A DNA stretch of 11,234 nt, taken from contig QMXU01000021.1 of the NCBI GenBank assembly GCA_003662305.1, positions 1 to 11,234 of the forward strand. Reading direction: 5' to 3'. A program made the translations under genes and the position numbers. Numbering within the stretch: the first letter of the stretch is position 1; each line of letters starts with the position of its first letter. Below the pieces are notes generated by a model, which did no database searches, had not been told where the DNA came from, and saw only the letters and a list, made by a program, of their open reading frames with translations. This stretch comes from Candidatus Hecatellales archaeon. GTDB taxonomy: Archaea; Thermoproteota; Bathyarchaeia; Hecatellales; Hecatellaceae. This document shows positions 7,002 through 11,234 of the stretch, in pieces.

Positions 7002-7724
7002 TTAACCAGAACCCTGACAGTAGGAAGCCATAAAACAGGTTTTACACCGTTCCTTCCGGCAGTAGTCTCTCCCAAGCCTGAGCAGGGCAACCCTGAAACC
7101 TGGAAGCCCAATCTCCACCCTGCTTCTCCTCCAGGCCTCAGCTATCTGGCCTAGAATACGCTTAAGCTCCCCTCTCGTTTCACCCTTTAAGCCTGTTATC
7201 CCAAGCTTCCTAGCCGCGAGAACCTCGTACCTGGAGGGGAGAGGCTCAGCCTTAGGTAAAACCTCGTAGGCTTCCCTAAGAAAGATTTGGAGGGTTCCGA
7301 AGCCTATGCCCTTAGCAAGCCCTTTAAGCTTCTCTTCCAGGTCGAGGCTGCCTGAGGCTTCTCTGTGAAGCTTCAGAAGGCTTCCCCCGTAAAGCCTCTC
7401 CAGGTTTCCAGCCATCTCAAGCAGCTTGTCAGCTGTTTTGAAGTCGTAGCGGGTGTAGCCTCCAGCATCCAAAACTTCAACCAGCCTGTTCCAGCCAGCC
7501 TCCAAAATCTTCCTCGGGCTGGTAAGCCTCTCAGCCTGGAAAAGCTTGAAGGTTTTCTCAGCCGTCCCCTCGAAGATAGGCGCCCCGAAGAGAATGGAAG
7601 CCAGAAACCACTGGAAAAGCTGGTTTTCACCGCTGGAAGGCTTCAAGCCAAGTCTGCCACTGTACAGGCCTCCCAGCTTCCCAGCCAGAAGCCTTAACCC
7701 TTCAACCTTTAAGCCTTTAACCAT
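7002..7724 (-). CDS. HhH-GPD (endonuclease III-like) protein with C-terminal [4Fe-4S] loop
   Basis: The family contains base-excision DNA glycosylases. In these 240 residues the N-terminal helical part (FLASILFGAPIFEGTAEKTF, 40-59) resembles the start of the endonuclease III core. A hairpin-helix-hairpin-like stretch, LKGLAKGIGFGT (133-144), follows, and the C-terminus carries C222, C227, C230 and C236 spaced C-x4-C-x2-C-x5-C, close to the endonuclease III cluster (C-x6-C-x2-C-x5-C). The catalytic features are not apparent: where active enzymes have a Lys after the hairpin and an Asp in a 'VDTH'-like motif, this reads GFGTLQIFLRE and PLPSRYEV. It may bind DNA without cleaving it, or act by another mechanism. 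The ATG start has GGTG 5 bases upstream. It is followed by purT. Superfamily likely, activity unknown. Confidence 0.7.
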   Translation of the reverse strand: MVKGLKVEGLRLLAGKLGGLYSGRLGLKPSSGENQLFQWFLASILFGAPIFEGTAEKTFKLFQAERLTSPRKILEAGWNRLVEVLDAGGYTRYDFKTADKLLEMAGNLERLYGGSLLKLHREASGSLDLEEKLKGLAKGIGFGTLQIFLREAYEVLPKAEPLPSRYEVLAARKLGITGLKGETRGELKRILGQIAEAWRRSRVEIGLPGFRVALLRLGRDYCRKERCKTCFMASYCQGSG

Positions 7725-7781
7725 GAAAACACCACGAAGCTTTCCCAGGCATCAACTGCCTTTCAGGCTTTAATGTTGAAG
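7725..7781. other. Gap between SRP RNA 3' end and the HhH gene
   Basis: This 57-base spacer holds a small minus-strand hairpin, GCCTGAAAGGC (7758-7768), and a weak TATA-like ATTAAAG just after the RNA end. There is no strong oligo-T tract, so the end of the SRP RNA may be made by processing or by weak termination. The HhH gene may have its own promoter here. Confidence 0.3.
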
Positions 7782-8114
7782 GGGTGGTGGACCCCGAGGT
7801 TTGACGCTCATACCAGGCTTAGGCTTAACGGCTTCCCTCAGGCCCGCACCCCTCCAAGCGCTGAACGTCCGAGCTTAGGTTGCTCCCTCCCGGGCCTGGC
7901 CTGGTTCACCCGGCGTTACGGTCTGCCCACCCCTACGGGTAGGTCAGCCGCTCCGCCAGCCCTGGAGGACAGGCCTTCCTAGGGACTCCGCCAAGCCTTC
8001 CAGCCGGGCTGGGTGCGTCTCACCCTCAGCTTTCGGCCCGCCGTGTAGGGGTTTTGCGGTCGAGCCCTTAAGGCTCTCAGGGGACCCCTAGCCCCCCGCC
8101 TAGGTCCACCACCC
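7782..8114 (-). ncRNA. ffs: Archaeal signal recognition particle (7S) RNA
   Basis: SRP RNA scaffolds SRP19 and SRP54 to deliver nascent membrane and secreted proteins to the membrane. On the minus strand the diagnostic helix 8 reads ACCAGGCCAGGCCCGG, followed by the loop GGGA, then GGGAGCAACC (around 7875-7905). It aligns base for base with the E. coli 4.5S core, including the asymmetric loop AGCA and the CCAGG side; the apical loop is GGGA (7891-7888) rather than GGAA. The two ends form a perfect 12-base pairing (GGGTGGTGGACC at 8114-8103 with 7793-7782), the archaeal helix 1. Near the 5' end GGGCCGAAAGCTGAGGGT resembles the Alu-domain side of archaeal 7S RNA. The length of about 333 nt is slightly above the usual ~310. 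Exact ends are set by pairing and could differ by a few bases. Strand is certain from helix 8. Confidence 0.95.
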
Positions 8115-8138
8115 AAAATAGAATTTGCTTCCCTTCAA

Positions 8139-8150
8139 GATAAGTTTAAG
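8139..8150 (-). promoter_or_regulatory. TATA-like box of the SRP RNA gene
   Basis: Minus-strand CTTAAACTTATC is centred about 30 bases upstream of the predicted 5' end at 8114, near the usual archaeal TATA position. It overlaps the end of the upstream membrane protein region, leaving little other promoter space. Confidence 0.45.
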
Positions 8151-8154
8151 GTGT

Positions 8155-8532
8155 TCACGCTTCCGCTTTCCTTTTAAGCCCTGCCATTCCGCCTACGAAT
8201 ATGATTAGTCCGATGACTATTATGACAAGTCCTGCCAGGTAGGGGTAAAGCCACTCCGGCTTGAATATTATGCTTACCCCGGCCAGCATGACTATGATGC
8301 CCGCCGCCGTCAAGCTTAGGGATGGAAGGGTCCGCGGTAAACCCGTGGTTACAGGTGTAGGCTTAACGTTTTTAATTCTGATGAAGCCCATGAGCAGGAA
8401 GCCTACTCCCATTCCTATCGCTCCGCCCACCTCAGGCCTGTTGAAAAGCAAGCCTAAACCCGCACCTATGAACATGCAGGCTACGAAAACAAGGCCTGAG
8501 AAGTGCCTGGCTTCATGGCTGGATTCTGCCAA
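8155..8532 (-). CDS. Four-helix membrane protein of unknown function
   Basis: I do not recognise a named family. The 125 residues contain four hydrophobic stretches of membrane-spanning length at about 11-30, 34-52, 72-90 and 95-117. They are rich in Gly, Ile and Val, with small-residue patterns (GAGLGLLF, GGAIGMGVGFLLMGF) that suggest closely packed helices. A 20-residue polar loop (IRIKNVKPTPVTTGLPRTLP) separates the two hairpins, and a basic tail (LKRKAEA) probably lies in the cytoplasm. There is no cleavable signal, cysteine or charged residue inside a helix to suggest transport or redox chemistry. The TTG start at 8532-8530 is supported by AGGTGA 8 bases upstream. It is divergent from guaA and lies just upstream of the SRP RNA on the same strand. 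Confidence 0.78.
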   Translation of the reverse strand: MAESSHEARHFSGLVFVACMFIGAGLGLLFNRPEVGGAIGMGVGFLLMGFIRIKNVKPTPVTTGLPRTLPSLSLTAAGIIVMLAGVSIIFKPEWLYPYLAGLVIIVIGLIIFVGGMAGLKRKAEA

Positions 8533-8540
8533 GGCTTATC

Positions 8541-8546
8541 TCACCT
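8541..8546 (-). promoter_or_regulatory. Shine-Dalgarno site for the membrane protein
   Basis: Minus-strand AGGTGA lies 8 bases before the TTG at 8532 and matches the anti-Shine-Dalgarno core. A TATA-like CTTAAAA (about 8572-8566) lies upstream. Together they support the TTG start. Confidence 0.6.
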
Positions 8547-8590
8547 AGGTTCGCTTTCTCTCCGGTTTTAAGCTTTTCCCTCTGCTAGGA

Positions 8591-8600
8591 TAGGTTTAAG
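8591..8600 (+). promoter_or_regulatory. TATA-like box upstream of guaA
   Basis: AGGTTTAAGAG-type sequence is centred near 8596, which predicts a transcript start around 8622 and a leader of about 30 bases containing the guaA ribosome site. It is a weak match judged by eye. Confidence 0.35.
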
Positions 8601-8637
8601 AGTTTTCAAGGGCTCTCCTTTTTCTGAGGCTTGGAAA

Positions 8638-8644
8638 GGGAGGT
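8638..8644 (+). promoter_or_regulatory. Shine-Dalgarno site fixing the guaA TTG start
   Basis: GGGAGGT at 8638-8644 lies 9 bases before TTG 8654. It decides this start over any internal one. Confidence 0.75.
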
Positions 8645-8653
8645 TTAAACGGT

Positions 8654-10219
8654 TTGACAGCTGGGCTTGAAGGCAGCCTCCAGCAGGCTGACAGAATAGT
8701 TATACTGGACTTCGGAAGCCAGTACGCCCATCTTATAGCCCGCAGAATCAGAGAGCTAAACGTTTACTCGGAGCTTGTTCCCCCAAACATTTCCCCGGGA
8801 GAACTTGCATTCTCCAAGCCTAAAGGCTTAATTCTCTCTGGAGGCCCCGCCAGCATTTACAAGCCTGGTGCCCCCACCTGCAACCCTGAAATCTTCAAGC
8901 TTGGAATCCCCATCCTCGGAATATGCTACGGGCTTCACCTGATAGCTCAAGCCTTCGGCGGGAAGGTTGAGCCTGCTGAAAAACGGGAGTACGGCAAAAT
9001 AGAGCTCTACGTGGACGACCACTCAGACCTCTTCGAAAACGTGGAGTCTCCAACCATATGCTGGATGAGCCATGGAGACCTAGTGTCAAACCTGCCCGAA
9101 GAATTCGAAGTCATTGCTCACACAGCCAACACGCCTGCGGCGGCTGTAAGACATAGGAAGCTTAAAATCTACGGCGTGCAGTTCCACCCTGAAGTAGCCC
9201 ACACCCTGAAAGGGCTTGTCATCCTGAGAAACTTCGCCTATAAAATCTGCGGTTGCAAGCCAACTTGGACGATGAAATCCTTCGTTGAGGAGACCGTGGA
9301 GTCCATCAGGAGGAAGGTTCCCCCAGGCGAAAGGGTTCTCTGCGCTCTAAGCGGAGGTGTAGACTCCACGACGGCTGCCCTCCTAGCCAGCAAGGCCCTA
9401 AACGAGAGGCTGCTCTGCGTTTTCGTGAACAACGGGCTTCTGAGGAAGGGGGAGCCTGAAAAGGTTTTGGAAACCGTTAAAAGCTTCAATTTAAACCTGG
9501 TCTACGTCGACGCTTCAGACCGCTTCCTCTCCAGGCTTAAAGGCGTGGCAGACCCTGAAGAGAAAAGAAGGATAATCGGGGAAGAGTTCGTCAAGGTTTT
9601 CAGCGAGGTGGCTGAGCAGCATGGCCCCTTCCAGTGGCTTCTCCAAGGAACCCTCTACCCAGACGTAATTGAGAGCGCTCGAACCGGAAGCCCAGCGTCA
9701 AGGATTAAAACCCACCACAACGTTGCAGGGCTTCCTGAATGGATGAAGTTCAAGCTTCTTGAGCCCCTCCGCTACCTTTACAAGGACGAGGTTAGGAAGG
9801 TTGCCAGGCTTCTCGGGCTTCCAGAGGAGATTGCAGGACGCCATCCCTTTCCAGGCCCCGGGCTGGCTGCCCGCGTAATAGGCGAAGTTACAGCTGAGAA
9901 GCTTAGAATATGCAGGGAGGCAAGCTACATCGTTGAGGAGGAACTTAAAAAGGCAGGCCTATACGGGGAGGTATGGCAGGCTTTCGCAGTGGTGGGCGAC
10001 GATAAGGCTGTAGGAGTGCTGGGCGACGAGAGAAGCCACGGGTACATGGTCACCGTCAGGGTGGTTGAATCCGTGGACGGGATGACAGCCAACTGGAAGA
10101 AGCTCCCCTACGAGGTTTTAGAGCGTATAAGCGTGAGGATAACCAACGAGGTTAAAAACGTAACATGGGTTAACTACGCCATCTCCAATAAGCCTCCAGC
10201 CACCATAGAGCCCTGCTAA
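8654..10219 (+). CDS. guaA: GMP synthase (glutamine-hydrolysing), single-chain
   Basis: GuaA converts XMP to GMP with ATP and glutamine, the last step of guanine nucleotide synthesis. Both domains are in one 521-residue chain. The glutaminase domain shows DFGSQYAHLIARRIRE (19-34), SGGP (62-65), the nucleophile C91 in GICYG, WMSHGD (137-142), and H178 and E180 in GVQFHPEV. The synthetase domain has the PP-loop SGGVDS (233-238), LLQGTLYPDVIES, IKTHHNVAGLP, GRHPFPGPGLA, ERSHGY, and the C-terminal KPPATIEPC, a slightly altered form of the usual KPPATIEWE. All catalytic residues are present, so it should be active. The TTG start follows a strong ribosome site. The stop overlaps the stop of the convergent ferredoxin gene. 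Some archaea (e.g. Methanocaldococcus, Pyrococcus) encode the two domains as separate subunits, so the fused form is a lineage hint. Confidence 0.98.
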   Translation: MTAGLEGSLQQADRIVILDFGSQYAHLIARRIRELNVYSELVPPNISPGELAFSKPKGLILSGGPASIYKPGAPTCNPEIFKLGIPILGICYGLHLIAQAFGGKVEPAEKREYGKIELYVDDHSDLFENVESPTICWMSHGDLVSNLPEEFEVIAHTANTPAAAVRHRKLKIYGVQFHPEVAHTLKGLVILRNFAYKICGCKPTWTMKSFVEETVESIRRKVPPGERVLCALSGGVDSTTAALLASKALNERLLCVFVNNGLLRKGEPEKVLETVKSFNLNLVYVDASDRFLSRLKGVADPEEKRRIIGEEFVKVFSEVAEQHGPFQWLLQGTLYPDVIESARTGSPASRIKTHHNVAGLPEWMKFKLLEPLRYLYKDEVRKVARLLGLPEEIAGRHPFPGPGLAARVIGEVTAEKLRICREASYIVEEELKKAGLYGEVWQAFAVVGDDKAVGVLGDERSHGYMVTVRVVESVDGMTANWKKLPYEVLERISVRITNEVKNVTWVNYAISNKPPATIEPC

Positions 10220-10482
10220 AACCTGTACACCACGCCTTCCCCGCCTTCCGGATACCTCCAGATAATAGCGTTTGAAGGGCATACATGGAAGCAGGCTCCA
10301 CACTCAAGGCATCGGCTCATACCCTTCCACCTGACTTCCCCTTTCTCCACGGTCCAGGAGCCGCTGGGGCATATCTGAACGCATTTCCTGCAGCCCGTGC
10401 ATTTCTCTCTTAAAAGCCTGATGTGAACTCTGCTTTTCCGAACCCTTTTAACCTTGCCTGTAAGCCTTACAGCCCTAGCCAT
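10216..10482 (-). CDS. FixX-like 2[4Fe-4S] ferredoxin
   Basis: An 88-residue iron-sulfur protein with two full cluster motifs: C28-x2-C31-x2-C34-x3-C38-P and C58-x2-C61-x2-C64-x3-C68-P. The second half, CLECGACFHVCP followed by AIIWRYPEGGEGVVYRF, closely resembles the C-terminus of FixX, the ferredoxin-like partner of the FixC/ETF dehydrogenase complex (its CLECG...W.YP.GG.GV.YR pattern). FixX often keeps a reduced first motif, whereas here both are complete. The basic N-terminus (RAVRLTGKVKRVRKSRVHIRLLREK) is unlike a signal peptide. Presumably it carries electrons in the cytoplasm. No fixA, fixB or fixC gene lies in the window, so the partner is unknown. The ATG start is unambiguous. It converges on guaA with a 3-base overlap and is divergent from the polyprenyl synthase. 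Confidence 0.85.
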   Translation of the reverse strand: MARAVRLTGKVKRVRKSRVHIRLLREKCTGCRKCVQICPSGSWTVEKGEVRWKGMSRCLECGACFHVCPSNAIIWRYPEGGEGVVYRF

Positions 10483-10571
10483 CAGGCTTCCAGCCCCAAC
10501 AATAGTTTATTAACCATTTCTAGCGAATAATTGTTAATCCTTAACGTCTGCAAAGCTGGCATGTGGTAGGC
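10483..10571. promoter_or_regulatory. Divergent promoter region, ferredoxin / polyprenyl synthase
   Basis: This 89-base gap is AT-rich in the middle. On the minus strand TTAATAAACTATT (10513-10501) is a TATA-like box about 25 bases before the ferredoxin ATG, implying a very short or absent leader. On the plus strand GAATAATTGTTAAT (about 10524-10537) is the best candidate for the synthase. No strong ribosome site is seen for either gene. Confidence 0.45.
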
Positions 10572-11234
10572 TTGGAGGAAACCTTAACCCTCGATGAAGT
10601 CTTAAGCCGCTATGTTTCCGAGGCTAGGGTAAGCCTTGAAAAGGCGTTTAAAGCCCTACTTTCAGAGCTTAAAAGCCTCACCCTCCACCCCCAAGCCGTT
10701 TACGCTTTAACCTCCGGTGGAAAACGTCTCAGACCCGTGCTGGCGCTGCTCGCCGGAGAGGCTGTTGGAGGAAGCCGGCAAACCCTTATACCGCTGGCAG
10801 TTTCCATCGAGCTTATCCACACGGCAACCCTCATCCACGACGACATCATAGACGGAGACGAGCAGCGTAGGGGGAAACCCGCCCTCCACGTGCAGTGGAG
10901 AGATAAGGCGCTTCTAGCCGGAGACCTCCTCTTCGTGAAGGCTGTGAACCTGGCCTCAACCTTCTACAGCTGCGACGTTTTGAAGGCTATCGCTGAGGCG
11001 TCCATGGAAGCCTGCCACGGAGAGTTCTTGGACGTAACCATGAGGCTTGAAAACTCGTCTGAGGGGGAGGTTATTGCCAAGGTTAAGATGAAGTCTGCCT
11101 CGCTTTTCAAGGCAGCATCCTGGTGTGGAGCCATCGTTGGAGGGGGAACACCCAGCGAGGTTGAAGCCCTGAAACTTTACGGTGAAAACCTTGGAATAGC
11201 CTACCAGCTTGCCGACGACTTGAAGGAGGCTGAG
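10572..11234 (+). CDS. Short-chain polyprenyl (probably geranylgeranyl) diphosphate synthase, 3' end cut
   Basis: This trans-prenyltransferase condenses isopentenyl diphosphate with allylic diphosphates; in archaea the product primes ether lipid synthesis. The first 221 residues are present and the frame runs off the window. Motifs are SGGKRLRP (48-55), the first Asp-rich motif D90-D-I-I-D94 followed by DEQRRGKP (96-103), LLAGDLL (114-120), GEFLD (150-154) and KMKSASLF (172-179). Only the beginning of the second Asp-rich motif is seen, as ADDLKEAE, with Glu in the last position. The residue five before the first motif is Ala85, a small side chain that usually permits products of C20 or longer. 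The start may be TTG 10572 or GTG 10563; TTG gives the more usual N-terminus, but neither has a clear ribosome site. Confidence 0.93.
   Translation, partial: MEETLTLDEVLSRYVSEARVSLEKAFKALLSELKSLTLHPQAVYALTSGGKRLRPVLALLAGEAVGGSRQTLIPLAVSIELIHTATLIHDDIIDGDEQRRGKPALHVQWRDKALLAGDLLFVKAVNLASTFYSCDVLKAIAEASMEACHGEFLDVTMRLENSSEGEVIAKVKMKSASLFKAASWCGAIVGGGTPSEVEALKLYGENLGIAYQLADDLKEAE

Noticed and set aside
7365..7697. Plus-strand open frame of 110 codons
   Set aside because: It is antisense to the HhH-GPD gene, which has coherent motifs; this frame shows only low-complexity Leu/Pro/Ser sequence.
7773..7982. Plus-strand open frame of 69 codons
   Set aside because: It lies across the SRP RNA, is rich in Pro/Arg/Ser as expected from antisense of a structured RNA, and has no ribosome site or recognisable domain.
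7782..8114. 12-base perfect inverted repeats flanking about 330 bp, like a small transposable element
   Set aside because: They are the two sides of SRP RNA helix 1; the conserved helix 8 core lies between them and there is no target duplication.
1..11234. Search for a defence system, CRISPR array, tRNA or insertion sequence
   Set aside because: No spaced direct repeats, cloverleaf, transposase or nuclease/effector pairing was visible; all genes fit housekeeping metabolism.

Overview
This window looks archaeal. The evidence is an archaeal-type SRP (7S) RNA with a fully paired terminal helix, TATA-like promoter boxes, strong GGAGGT-type Shine-Dalgarno sites in front of TTG start codons, and archaeal protein families (adenosine-specific kinase, DUF84 NTPase, tungsten/molybdopterin aldehyde:ferredoxin oxidoreductase, short-chain polyprenyl synthase). 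GC content is moderate. AOR, a FixX-like ferredoxin and FeoAB point to an anaerobic, ferredoxin-based metabolism. A TACK lineage such as Bathyarchaeia is plausible, but the sequence alone does not prove it.

Layout. 1-2213, minus strand: a ferrous-iron uptake operon made of a frameshifted FeoA-domain gene, an intact feoA with an apparent CTG start, and feoB, which runs off the left edge. 2238-2264: a compact divergent promoter shared by that operon and the AOR gene. 2295-5279, plus strand: AOR, a T-rich terminator/promoter gap, then an adenosine-specific kinase and a DUF84 inosine/xanthosine triphosphatase. 5285-7724, minus strand: a probable operon of an HhH-GPD/[4Fe-4S] protein, purT and a small His-rich orphan. 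7782-8114, minus strand: SRP RNA. 8155-8532, minus strand: a four-helix membrane protein. 8654-10219, plus strand: single-chain guaA. 10216-10482, minus strand: a FixX-like ferredoxin. 10572 to the right edge, plus strand: polyprenyl (probably GGPP) synthase, truncated by the window.

Two themes run through the genes. One is purine nucleotide metabolism: PurT, GuaA, adenosine kinase and a house-cleaning NTPase. The other is iron and iron-sulfur biology: FeoA/FeoB, AOR, the HhH-[4Fe-4S] protein and the 2[4Fe-4S] ferredoxin. I saw no tRNA, CRISPR array, insertion sequence or phage gene. No clear unknown multi-gene system is present. The best second-look items are the broken FeoA gene with its CTG/TGA junction, the palindromic shared feo/AOR promoter, the probably non-catalytic HhH-GPD protein, and the His-rich orphan next to purT.
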